Source: Kofleriaceae bacterium
Lineage (GTDB): Bacteria > Myxococcota_A > Polyangia > Haliangiales > Haliangiaceae
Direction of reading: 5' to 3'
NCBI GenBank assembly: GCA_025357755.1
Contig: JANXOP010000163.1
Location: forward strand, 40,099 to 104,098
DNA: 64,000 nt
The notes beneath the pieces were generated by a model. It made no database searches and was not told where the DNA came from. It saw only the letters and a list, made by a program, of their open reading frames with translations. Positions 16,409 to 23,806 of this stretch are shown here, in pieces. Made by a program: the position numbers and the translations under genes. The first letter of the stretch is position 1, and every line of letters starts with the position of its first letter.

Positions 16409-16843
16409 TCAGAGGTTCGGACCGAACAGACAGACCGAGATCCGATCGGCCGTGTCCTTACACGCCGCGAGCGTGTAGCGCGCCTTACCTGGCCGGTACG
16501 GCCGCTCGATCGTGATGTGCGAATCGTCGATCGCGTGCCACGATCCGCGCACGACGAGGTCGGCGCCAAGCGTGTGCTCGGTGACCAGCAACACGCCATC
16601 GGCTGCGAACTTCACGTCGGCTGACTCCCAGGTCGAGCGTGCTTTTTCAGGGTTGAGGTAGTGCCACGTGTCCTCGAGCAGGATCGGGAGCAGCAGCTGC
16701 TGCTTCGGCGCAGGGGGTGACCGGCGCTGCGGCGAGACCGGCGCGCGAGCGGGTGCAGCGGCGCGGGCTCGCGCGACCGGGGGCGGCGCCGCCTCGGCAG
16801 CCGCGGTGGCCGTGAGCGCGAGCAGGATCGGTAGGGACCTCAT
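16409..16843 (-). CDS. exported protein of unknown function
   Basis: 144 residues from 16843, chosen for its signal peptide (MRSLPILLALTATAAAEA). An Ala/Pro/Arg-rich disordered stretch (about 19-48) is followed by a compact domain beginning 'LLEDTWHYLNPEKARSTWESADVKFAADGVLLV' and containing two Cys ('LAACKDTADRISVCLFGP') that could form a disulfide. The domain looks like a small beta-sheet lipocalin- or META-like fold, but I cannot assign a family. It follows the acyltransferase gene in the opposite order, 16 bp away, same strand. Confidence 0.55.
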   Translation of the reverse strand: MRSLPILLALTATAAAEAAPPPVARARAAAPARAPVSPQRRSPPAPKQQLLLPILLEDTWHYLNPEKARSTWESADVKFAADGVLLVTEHTLGADLVVRGSWHAIDDSHITIERPYRPGKARYTLAACKDTADRISVCLFGPNL

Positions 16844-16859
16844 CCCGGGGACGACACCT

Positions 16860-18161
16860 CTACGGGGTCGCGGTCGCATCAAATCGTGATCGAGCATCGT
16901 CGATCGCGGTCCGCGCGACGATCCGTAGTTTCGCGAGGTTCGACAGCGCCGCGGGAGTCGCCTCGTGGCTCGGGGTGCGGCCCCAGTAGGCGTCGAGCCA
17001 TCTGAGCGCCGCGAAGGGCGAGGCGATCGCTATCACCGCGGCACCGACATTGAACGGTGGTGGCAGCACGGCGAACGACAACCCGACGAGCCCGGCGGCC
17101 CACAACGGGTAGACCACGAGCGCGGTGCCGAGCTTGATCGTCGAGACCGCATCGGCGTCGTAGCGCTTCGCGACCATGCGCGGGATGAAGTACGGAATCG
17201 CGTAGAGCACGAAGCCCGGGACCGCGAGCGGTGCGAGCAGCGCGCGCTTGCCCCAGCGCGACAGCGGCTTGGCGACCGCCGCCCGTGCGGTCGCGAGCTG
17301 CGCATCGCCGAGCCCGTACTTCGCGAGCTCGGCGTAGTACGCGTCGACCTTGGCCGCGACGTGCGCGATCACCTCGGGTCCGAGCTCGCGCAGCGTCTTG
17401 TTCGCGAGCCCGACCTGGCGACCGATCGTGTTCCAGCCGGCGAGCGAGGCATCGCCCGCATCGTTCGCGAGCATCTCGGCGACGCGTGCGATCAGCCGGC
17501 GTTCCTCGTGCGAGCCACCTTCGACGAGCAGCTCGCGGAGGTCTTCGTCCATCTGCTCGGTGATCCGCGCGATGCGCTCTTCGCCGAGGCCGCCGACCTC
17601 GGAGAGCGTGCGGACCGGCCCCCACAGGACGAGACAGCGCGAGCGAAAATCATCGCGACGGTCGAACTCGAGGGCGACCGCCTGGAAGGTCTGCGCCGCG
17701 CCCTTGCGACCCTCGGCCGCGACGAGCATGCGCGCGGCGCCGGTGCGCAAGGGTGCGAGCTGCGGCTCGCTGTGGCTCGTGCCTTCAGGAAAGATCAGGA
17801 TGTTACCGCCGCCTGCGAGGTGACCGGCGATCTTGTCGAACGCAGCGTCGTTCTCACCGGCGCTCTTGTTCGGCGTGTCTTGCTTGCGAACGATCGGCAC
17901 CGCGCCCGCGCGATCGAGCAGCCAGCGAAGGCCGGGAACCTCCCACAGCGTCGATTTCGCGATCGGCGAGATCTCGCAATCCGTATCGGTGAGCACGAGG
18001 ATCGGATCGATCAGCGCGTTGTGGTGATTCGAGACAAACACGCGCCCGCGGGTGTCGGTACCGGGCGGGATACCGATCCGCTCGATGCCGCGGAAGTACA
18101 ACCGCATGACCTTCCGAAACGTCGAGATCAGTGCGCTCCGCACCGACAGTCCCTCAGCCAT
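16860..18161 (-). CDS. 1-acyl-glycerol-3-phosphate acyltransferase-like protein (PlsC domain)
   Basis: 433 residues from 18161. It has the four-block LPLAT signature: block I 'VSNHHNALIDP' (the family has HX4D; here NHHNALID), block II around 'VPIVRKQD', block III 'LIFPEGTSHSEPQLAPLRTGAARM' and a following Pro block ('QAVALEF'). Two or three hydrophobic segments lie in the last third ('LLAPLAVPGFVLYAIPYFIP', 'LVVYPLWAAGLVGLSFAVLPP'), consistent with a membrane-bound enzyme of phospholipid or glycerolipid acylation. The C-terminal membrane extension makes it longer than classical PlsC. The divergent gene begins at 18224. Confidence 0.88.
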   Translation of the reverse strand: MAEGLSVRSALISTFRKVMRLYFRGIERIGIPPGTDTRGRVFVSNHHNALIDPILVLTDTDCEISPIAKSTLWEVPGLRWLLDRAGAVPIVRKQDTPNKSAGENDAAFDKIAGHLAGGGNILIFPEGTSHSEPQLAPLRTGAARMLVAAEGRKGAAQTFQAVALEFDRRDDFRSRCLVLWGPVRTLSEVGGLGEERIARITEQMDEDLRELLVEGGSHEERRLIARVAEMLANDAGDASLAGWNTIGRQVGLANKTLRELGPEVIAHVAAKVDAYYAELAKYGLGDAQLATARAAVAKPLSRWGKRALLAPLAVPGFVLYAIPYFIPRMVAKRYDADAVSTIKLGTALVVYPLWAAGLVGLSFAVLPPPFNVGAAVIAIASPFAALRWLDAYWGRTPSHEATPAALSNLAKLRIVARTAIDDARSRFDATATP

Positions 18162-18223
18162 CTCTCGACGATGACACGTCTCACGAGTTGAGGGGGACGC
18201 GGAAGACATGCGAACGTCGAGCG

Positions 18224-19084
18224 GTGAAGGGCGACCCGCGCGAGGCGACCGCAGAGCTGCGCTGCGTCGCGCCCCTGGTCGTCCTCGGCCCCGAGGGCCG
18301 GCAGCTGCTCGGGCCCTGTCTGTTGATCACGAATGGCATGCAGACGATCGCGGCGGCGAGCTCCGAGGTGCTGCGCAAGGCCGGCGAACCGCTCGCGATC
18401 CTCACGCGCCTGGACGGCTCGACGCACCTCCCGGTCAAGGCCTGGCAGCTCGCGGGTCACTCCGCGCTCGGCATCATCGAGCTCGGCGAGGGCGTCCAGT
18501 TCAGTCCGGAGGTTCATCCGCTGCACCTGTCGCTGCTGAGTGCGGCGGTCGAGACGCGCGGCGCCCCCTCGGCGCTGATCACGATCCGCCCCGCAGGCAG
18601 CGGGTTCGTGCGCGAGGTGATCGGCGTCCGCATCGATGTCGACGATGGTGGCGGGATGAGCGACGAGCAGGTGAGGCTGGTCTCGCCAATCGATCCGGTC
18701 GAGTCCGGGACGCTCGTCGATGGCTCGCCGCTGTTCGCGTGGATGCCTCCCGATCCGGTGCTCGGTCGAACGAGTGAAGTGATCGCGGTCGCGATCGGCG
18801 TGGTGGCGCGCGCGCGGACGGCGCCGGCAACCAGCAACGCGATCGCGGAGCTCGTCGGTCTCGAGGATGCGGGCCGTGCGTTGCCCTGGGGCGAGACCAC
18901 GCCCGCACCGAGCAACGACCTCGGTCAGGTCGCCGGGCGAGATCGCGGTCGACTCGACCTCGCCGATCCTGCTCGCGGAGTCCGCGAAGAAAGCGTAGTC
19001 ACCGAGCCGCGGCCGGCCAGCATTCGATCGCGAGATGGGTGCGTCGAGATCGGTGATCGGCGACACTCGATGCGTCATGGCTGA
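18224..19084 (+). CDS. conserved-looking protein of unknown function, probable C-terminal frameshift
   Basis: The GTG at 18224 opens a reading frame with normal codon use to about 18925: 'LRCVAPLVVLGPEGRQLLGPCLLITNG', 'GHSALGIIELGEGVQFSP', 'SALITIRPAGSGFVREVIGVRIDVDDGG'. The beta-rich pattern with 'GPEGRQLLG' and 'DGSPLFAWMPP' recalls a trypsin-like beta-barrel without an evident triad; I do not name it. Past about 18925 the frame turns Arg-rich and its third positions decay, while the +1 frame reads 'SPGEIAVDSTSPILLAESAKKA' with G/C at nearly every third base and stops at 18996-18998. So the intact gene was probably 18224-18998, with a lesion near 18900-18930. The unbroken frame runs to 19084 and overlaps the next start. 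Confidence 0.6.
   Translation: MKGDPREATAELRCVAPLVVLGPEGRQLLGPCLLITNGMQTIAAASSEVLRKAGEPLAILTRLDGSTHLPVKAWQLAGHSALGIIELGEGVQFSPEVHPLHLSLLSAAVETRGAPSALITIRPAGSGFVREVIGVRIDVDDGGGMSDEQVRLVSPIDPVESGTLVDGSPLFAWMPPDPVLGRTSEVIAVAIGVVARARTAPATSNAIAELVGLEDAGRALPWGETTPAPSNDLGQVAGRDRGRLDLADPARGVREESVVTEPRPASIRSRDGCVEIGDRRHSMRHG
19019..19079 (+). pseudogene. relic of a duplicated gene 3' end (matches 20297-20357)
   Basis: 61 bases aligned without gaps to 20297-20357 with 12 mismatches. The downstream copy is the 3' end of the Zn-ribbon/propeller gene, its stop and the start codon of exonuclease III; the upstream copy encodes 'AFDREMGASRSVIGDTR' where the intact gene ends 'AFDRDTGVLKWVIGETR', and has lost the stop. 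It sits immediately before the ATG (19077) of the same propeller gene. The simplest reading is an old tandem duplication of which only the tail of the first copy remains. Confidence 0.55.
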
Positions 19085-20351
19085 TGTCGTCGGCGCCCGC
19101 GTCAAGTGTCCCGAGTGCGGTGCGAACAGTGACGCGATCGGCGACGTGCTGAAGTGCAGCTATTGCGGTACGACCTCTCGCGTCCAGCGTCGCACGCAGT
19201 TCGGCTTGAAGGTCCCGCTGCCGCCGCGCCCGCCGGAAGCACCGCAACGCGTGGCGGTCCAGGTCAACAACCGCGGTTGGGCCGTATTCCTCGCCGCGCT
19301 CGCGATCTTCATGGCCTTGTCCGTCTCGTCGTTCGTGATGCTCCGCGGAGGCGTGCAGCCCGGAAAGGCGCGGGCGGTGCGGGCGGTGGCAACCCCGGCG
19401 GCCCCCGCAGCGCCACGGCTCGATTGGATCTCGGCGCGACCGCTGGTCACCGATCTCGACGACGATGGCATCGCCGATGCGGTCGGCATTCAACGCGACG
19501 CGACCGCCGACCAGATGTTCATGGTCGCGATCTCGGGTGCGGGCGGCAACGTGCTGTGGCGGACCGCTTCGCTCGGCACCTTCGAAGCGGTCTATCGCAA
19601 GGAGCTCGTGCTCGCGGGTGGCGTGCTCCTCGTTGGCGATCGCGATCGTGATCAAACGCTCGGCGCCTTCGCGGTCGCGACCGGTAAGCCGCTCTTCACG
19701 GCGACGTTCAGCGAAGTCGTCGACGAGGTGTGCGCGGCCAAGGCGACCACCGTGAAGGTGGTCACGAAGGACAAGGTCCAGGCGCTGCTCGATCTCGGCA
19801 GCGGACAGGTGACTCCGCTCGAGGCAAAGGGTCGCGTGGTCTGCGCGGCACTGCCGTCGAGCAACGCTGCGCGGGGCGAGCACCTGGACTTCACGATGAG
19901 GCACGCGCGCGAGCTCCCGGGCATGACCCACGACTCGCTGTTCGGTCACGAGGCACCGTGGATCGTGACCGGCGTCAAGAATCCGGGCTCGCGGCTGCCG
20001 ATGCTCGCGGCGCTCGACGACAAGGACAAGGTGTTGTGGACGACGGTGGTGCCGCTTCGCGACCCGATGAGCGCGAAGTTCGAGGAGCCAGCAGCGACGG
20101 ATGTCGAGGGCGATCTCGTCGCGACGGTGTATGACCGCAACGAGCACGAACCCGCAGTGCTGACCGCCTTCGAGCGCAAGACGGGCGTTCGCAAGTTCGA
20201 AACACCGCTGCGCCGTCGCGCATCGATGTTCGTGACCGTGAACGATGTCGTGATCGGTAAGAAGATCATCTACGTCACGATCAACGCAGCGATCCAAGCA
20301 TTCGATCGCGACACTGGTGTGTTGAAGTGGGTGATCGGCGAGACTCGTTGA
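19077..20351 (+). CDS. membrane protein with zinc ribbon and PQQ-like beta-propeller
   Basis: 424 residues from ATG 19077. The N-terminus is a zinc ribbon (C11-x2-C14 and C27-x2-C30: 'VKCPECGANSD', 'LKCSYCGTTSR'), then a basic/Pro linker, one transmembrane helix at about 65-84 ('WAVFLAALAIFMALSVSSFVML'), and an extracytoplasmic region with FG-GAP/PQQ-like repeats ('LVTDLDDDGIADAVGI', 'GNVLWRTASLG', 'QAFDRDTGVLKWVIG'). The zinc ribbon faces the cytoplasm by the positive-inside rule. The function is unknown; the layout suggests a sensor or scaffold. It runs 3 bp before exonuclease III, so the two may be co-expressed. Confidence 0.75.
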   Translation: MADVVGARVKCPECGANSDAIGDVLKCSYCGTTSRVQRRTQFGLKVPLPPRPPEAPQRVAVQVNNRGWAVFLAALAIFMALSVSSFVMLRGGVQPGKARAVRAVATPAAPAAPRLDWISARPLVTDLDDDGIADAVGIQRDATADQMFMVAISGAGGNVLWRTASLGTFEAVYRKELVLAGGVLLVGDRDRDQTLGAFAVATGKPLFTATFSEVVDEVCAAKATTVKVVTKDKVQALLDLGSGQVTPLEAKGRVVCAALPSSNAARGEHLDFTMRHARELPGMTHDSLFGHEAPWIVTGVKNPGSRLPMLAALDDKDKVLWTTVVPLRDPMSAKFEEPAATDVEGDLVATVYDRNEHEPAVLTAFERKTGVRKFETPLRRRASMFVTVNDVVIGKKIIYVTINAAIQAFDRDTGVLKWVIGETR

Positions 20352-20354
20352 GTC

Positions 20355-21104
20355 GTGAAGATCGCCACCTGGAACGTCAACGGCATTCGCGCGCGCGCCT
20401 CGCAGCTCGTCCACTGGATCGATGCCGAGGAGCCCGACGTGATCTGTCTGCAAGAGATCAAGGCCACGCCCGCGCAGATTCCGGAGATGGTCTCGACCAT
20501 CGCTGGCTATCACACGTACTGGCACGGCGGTGGCGGTTACTCGGGCGTCGCGCTGTTGATGCGCGAGAAGGTGTTCGCGAAGCCCCCGGTGTTCACCCAT
20601 CCCGCGTTCGACCTCGAGCATCGGTTGGTCGTCACGGAGATCGAGGGCGTGGTCTACGGCTCGCTGTACGCGCCGAATGGCGGCAAGGACTACGGCGTGA
20701 AGCTACGGTTCCTCACCGCGATGGAGGCGTGGGCCGGCGAGCTCGCCGCAGCAAACAAGCGGCTCGTGCTGTGCGGCGACTACAACGTCGCGAGGAAGCC
20801 CATCGACGTTCACCCGACGCTGCGCAAGGAGATGATCGGCCAGTCGAACGAGGAGCGCGACCTGATCGATGCGTTCTTCGCGCACGGGTTGGTGGATGTC
20901 GGCCGCTACGTCGATCCAGATAACGACCGGCTCTTCACGTGGTGGGCACCGTGGCGGAACCTGCGCCAGCGCAATATCGGCTGGCGGTTGGACTACGTGG
21001 CGGCGCACCACTCGCTCGTCGATCAAAGCTGCGCGTGCAAGGTGTCTCGAGATGTCGGCGCGAGCGACCACGGACCCGTAATCGCGCATATCCTCGATCC
21101 GTGA
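20355..21104 (+). CDS. xthA: exodeoxyribonuclease III
   Basis: 249 residues, start GTG 20355. All hallmarks of the AP-endonuclease/ExoIII group are present: 'ATWNVNGIRAR' with the active-site Asn, metal-binding Glu in 'CLQEIKA', 'YAPNGG' with the catalytic Tyr, 'LCGDYNVA' with Asp/Asn, and the terminal 'GASDHGPVIAHI' with the catalytic His. It acts at abasic sites and as a 3'-5' exonuclease in base-excision repair. The stop overlaps the GTG of the following lipoprotein gene (GTGA, 21101-21104), so the two are translationally coupled. Confidence 0.95.
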   Translation: MKIATWNVNGIRARASQLVHWIDAEEPDVICLQEIKATPAQIPEMVSTIAGYHTYWHGGGGYSGVALLMREKVFAKPPVFTHPAFDLEHRLVVTEIEGVVYGSLYAPNGGKDYGVKLRFLTAMEAWAGELAAANKRLVLCGDYNVARKPIDVHPTLRKEMIGQSNEERDLIDAFFAHGLVDVGRYVDPDNDRLFTWWAPWRNLRQRNIGWRLDYVAAHHSLVDQSCACKVSRDVGASDHGPVIAHILDP

Positions 21105-22051
21105 AACAGATCCTGATCGCGGTGGCGTTGCTCGGCTGCGCCACCAAGAAGCATGACGAGCCCGCACCTATGCCGGTCGTGACCGTCGATCTGGCGGCGA
21201 CCTTCCAGGCGTGCTGGACGGCGTGGAGCGACGGCAAGATGACCCTGCTCGCCGCCTGCTACGCGAACAGCGCGGTCAGCGAATCGCCGGGCGCAGGGTT
21301 CCCTCCCGCGACCCAGGTGAGCGCGATCCTCGATGCGGTGAAGGGCCTGCGTGCGGCGTTTCCCGATCTCGAGGGCGAGCCGCAGCTCGTGCTCGTCAAC
21401 GCGAGCAAGGTCGCGGCGGTCGTGCGGCTGAGCGGCACCCACGTCGACAAGAAGCAGCCGATCGGCCTCGTCGGAGGCGTCCTCGATAACTTCGATGCGA
21501 ATGGCAAGATCACTCACGAGTCGGACTACTTCGATTCGCTCACGATCCAGGGCCAGCTCGATCCGCAACCATCGCACCTCGTGCGCGCGTGGAACGCGAC
21601 GACCTCGCTCGTGAAGCAGACGATCGTGGCCAAGCACGATGCCGCCGAGCAGGCGAACGTCGCGCTCGTGAAGCAGATGACCGAGGCGTTCGACAAGCAC
21701 GATCTGGCTAGCTTCGGCAGCTTCATCGCGGACGACGGCACGTGGTCGGATGCGTCCGAGCGCTCCGATTGGACCAAGGCGCAGCTGCTGCTCGATCGCG
21801 CGATCGGGATCAAGGGCTTTCCGGACGCCGCGATCCGGATCCTCGATACGTGGGGTGCGGGGGACTTCGTGGTCGAGGTCGGCGAGCTGACCGGCACCCA
21901 CGACGGGCCGATCGAAGGGATTCCTGCACCGACGCACAAGAAGATCAACGTGCCGTTCTTCGCGATCCATCAAGTGCTCGCGGGCAAGGTCGCGCACACC
22001 TGGGCGTTCCAGCAGGCGAGCGCGTTCGTGACCCAGCTCGGGCTCAAGTAA
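21101..22051 (+). CDS. lipoprotein with two SnoaL/NTF2-like domains
   Basis: 316 residues from GTG 21101, chosen for the lipoprotein signal (MKQILIAVALLGC, lipid Cys13) and the GTGA overlap with xthA. The mature protein holds two similar halves: about 28-150 ('ATFQACWTAWSDGKMTLLAACYA...GFPPATQVSAILDAVKGLRAAFPD') and about 185-310 ('VALVKQMTEAFDKHDLASFGSFIADDGTW...IAIKGFPDAAIRIL'). Both follow the SnoaL-like fold (helix, 'D...FADD' and 'K...F...F..G.I'). The family holds polyketide cyclases and many orphan pocket proteins; a membrane-anchored tandem form is unusual and its ligand is unknown. Confidence 0.7.
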   Translation: MKQILIAVALLGCATKKHDEPAPMPVVTVDLAATFQACWTAWSDGKMTLLAACYANSAVSESPGAGFPPATQVSAILDAVKGLRAAFPDLEGEPQLVLVNASKVAAVVRLSGTHVDKKQPIGLVGGVLDNFDANGKITHESDYFDSLTIQGQLDPQPSHLVRAWNATTSLVKQTIVAKHDAAEQANVALVKQMTEAFDKHDLASFGSFIADDGTWSDASERSDWTKAQLLLDRAIGIKGFPDAAIRILDTWGAGDFVVEVGELTGTHDGPIEGIPAPTHKKINVPFFAIHQVLAGKVAHTWAFQQASAFVTQLGLK

Positions 22052-22769
22052 GCGCGTCGCTGACCGTCACGAGCTCGTAGCCACGCGCACGCAGCTCGGG
22101 GACGAGGATCTTCACCGCCGCGATCGTGCCGGTGTGATCGCGACCGCCGTCGTGCATCAGGATGATGCTGCCGTTGCGCGATCGATCGACGACGCGACGC
22201 GCGACCTCGAGCGGCGGCAGGTCCTTCCAGTCGTAGCTGTTGACGTCCCACAGCACCGTCTTCTTATCGGCACGATCGAACGCGCGCACGTTCGAAGGCG
22301 AGCGCCCACCCCAGGGCGGGCGCACGAGTTTCGGCACGATGCCGGTCGCCGCTGCGATCGCGGCATCGGCCGCGGCGAGCTCGCGCGCGACGCTCTGCTT
22401 GCTCGCGAGCGGGAGATAGCGATGGGTGTGCGTGTGATTGCCGAGCTCGTGACCCTCGCGAACCATGCGCGCGCACAGCTCGGGGTGCGCCTCGGCTTGC
22501 TTGCCGACCACGAAGAACGTCCCCGGTACGCCGAGCTCGCCGAGGGCATCGAGCAGGGCCGGCGTGCGCGCGCCGTCCGGACCGTCGTCGAACGTGAGTG
22601 CTACGACGCGACGATCGCGGTCGCCGTGCGACGCGGTATTCATGGCCCAGTCGACGGGCCCTTCGAAGCCACCGTAGCAAAAAAGATACGCGAGTCCGAC
22701 GGAAGCGGCCGAGGCGAGCGGTGCGATGAGGAGCGGCAGCAACATGCTCGCAGGGAGTGCGAGCGGCAT
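22044..22769 (-). CDS. polysaccharide deacetylase (NodB domain)
   Basis: 241 residues with an N-terminal membrane/signal segment (about 8-33). The NodB metal site is intact: motif 1 'LTFDDGPDG' with the catalytic Asp and metal-binding Asp, motif 2 'GNHTHTHRYL' (H-x3-H-type pair), motif 3 'VRPPWGGRSP', and motif 5 'LMHDGGRD' with the catalytic His. It belongs to carbohydrate esterase family 4 and removes acetyl groups from peptidoglycan or exopolysaccharide at the cell surface. It is convergent with the lipoprotein gene, overlapping its end by 8 bases. Confidence 0.93.
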   Translation of the reverse strand: MPLALPASMLLPLLIAPLASAASVGLAYLFCYGGFEGPVDWAMNTASHGDRDRRVVALTFDDGPDGARTPALLDALGELGVPGTFFVVGKQAEAHPELCARMVREGHELGNHTHTHRYLPLASKQSVARELAAADAAIAAATGIVPKLVRPPWGGRSPSNVRAFDRADKKTVLWDVNSYDWKDLPPLEVARRVVDRSRNGSIILMHDGGRDHTGTIAAVKILVPELRARGYELVTVSDALT

Positions 22770-22825
22770 GCCGGGCGTGGATTCGCGGAGTTACCGCGAA
22801 GTGCCAGTTCTCCAACGGTGAACAG

Positions 22826-23191
22826 CTACCGCGCTGCCAGCAGCGTCACGACGAGCGCGGCAACCCCTGGCACCGCCTGGACGAACAGGATCGTCCGCGA
22901 CGCGGTCGCGGCGCCGTAGAGGCCGGCGACGATCACGCAGCCGAGGAAGAACAGCTTGAGGGAATAACCGAACGGCTCGCCTGCGGTGAGCGACCACACG
23001 AGGCCCGCGGCGAGGAAGCCGTTGTAGAGACCCTGGTTCGCCGCGAGCGACTTCATCGCGATCATGTCGGCGAGCGGGCGCTTGAAGGTCTTCGCGCCGT
23101 ACGGCGTCGCCCACAGGAACATCTCGAGCACGAGGAAGTAGACGTGCAGGAACGCGACGAGGCCGACCAACACATTCGAGACAGTGCCCAT
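22826..23191 (-). CDS. DUF1304 membrane protein
   Basis: 121 residues, four predicted membrane helices: about 5-27, 50-72, 75-97, 100-119. The opening 'GLVAFLHVYFLVLEMFLWATPYGAKTF' and 'AANQGLYNGFLAAGLVWSL' are the signature of DUF1304, a family of small inner-membrane proteins of unknown role. The gene is 8 bp from the acetyltransferase gene upstream and 56 bp from the deacetylase start downstream, all on the minus strand. Confidence 0.88.
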   Translation of the reverse strand: MGTVSNVLVGLVAFLHVYFLVLEMFLWATPYGAKTFKRPLADMIAMKSLAANQGLYNGFLAAGLVWSLTAGEPFGYSLKLFFLGCVIVAGLYGAATASRTILFVQAVPGVAALVVTLLAAR

Positions 23192-23199
23192 GCGCCAGC

Positions 23200-23775
23200 C
23201 TATCGCAAAGCGAGCGTGATCTGCGCGAGCGCGCCACCCGCAACGCGCTCGAAGCCCGCGCGATCGATCGAGAGCACTAGATCGCCGGGCTCGTCGGCGT
23301 AGCTCCGCGCGACCGGGCTGTCGTCGAGCACGTAGCCGAGCTTGTCGAACACCCGGCGCGAGGCCGTGTTGTGCGGCACGATCGAAGCGTAGATGTGATG
23401 GAGCCCGAGGATCTGAAAGCCGAACGCGTGGATCATCGTCGCGACCTTGGTGCCGAGGCCTTTGCCCTGCGCACTAGGCGCGCCGATCATGAACGCGAAC
23501 TCGGCGGTGCCGTCGTGGATCCCGCGCAGGTCACCGTCGCCCGCAAACTCGCCGGCCTGGAACAGCAGGAACGAGCGCGTACCTTCGTCGGCCGCCTCTT
23601 CCCACATCTCGACGATGTCCTCGGGATCGATCTCTTCGGTGTGGCCCATCAGCTCCGCGTTGCGCGGCTCGTTGTAGCCGTGCGCGAGTGCATCGGCATG
23701 CACGGCGACTTCTTCGAGCGATGGCTCGTACGCGGCAAGTTGCCCCTCGCTGTTCCAGTCGATGCGGTAGCCCAC
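23200..23775 (-). CDS. GNAT-family N-acetyltransferase (RimJ/RimL-like)
   Basis: 191 residues. The acetyl-CoA binding motif is 'MIGAPSAQGKGLGTKVATMIHAFGFQILGLHHIYASIVPHNTASRRVFDKLGYV', i.e. the Q/R-G-x-G-x-G/A loop followed by the 'N..S..v..K.GF/Y' segment typical of RimJ/RimL-like enzymes that acetylate protein N-termini or small substrates. The preceding 'FLLFQAGEFAGDGDLRGIHDGTAEFAF' is the standard beta-strand pair. The specific substrate is unknown. Divergent from the M28 peptidase gene (23807), with only 31 bp between the starts. Confidence 0.88.
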   Translation of the reverse strand: MGYRIDWNSEGQLAAYEPSLEEVAVHADALAHGYNEPRNAELMGHTEEIDPEDIVEMWEEAADEGTRSFLLFQAGEFAGDGDLRGIHDGTAEFAFMIGAPSAQGKGLGTKVATMIHAFGFQILGLHHIYASIVPHNTASRRVFDKLGYVLDDSPVARSYADEPGDLVLSIDRAGFERVAGGALAQITLALR

Positions 23776-23806
23776 GGTTGCGAGAGCGTAGCGTAGTCTC
23801 GCGGCT

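Noticed and set aside
18128..19105. 325-residue minus-strand frame opposite the frameshifted gene
   Set aside because: A stretch near its start (about 18910-19020) looks codon-biased, but the same sequence is better explained by the +1 frame on the plus strand, and the rest is Arg/His-rich noise.
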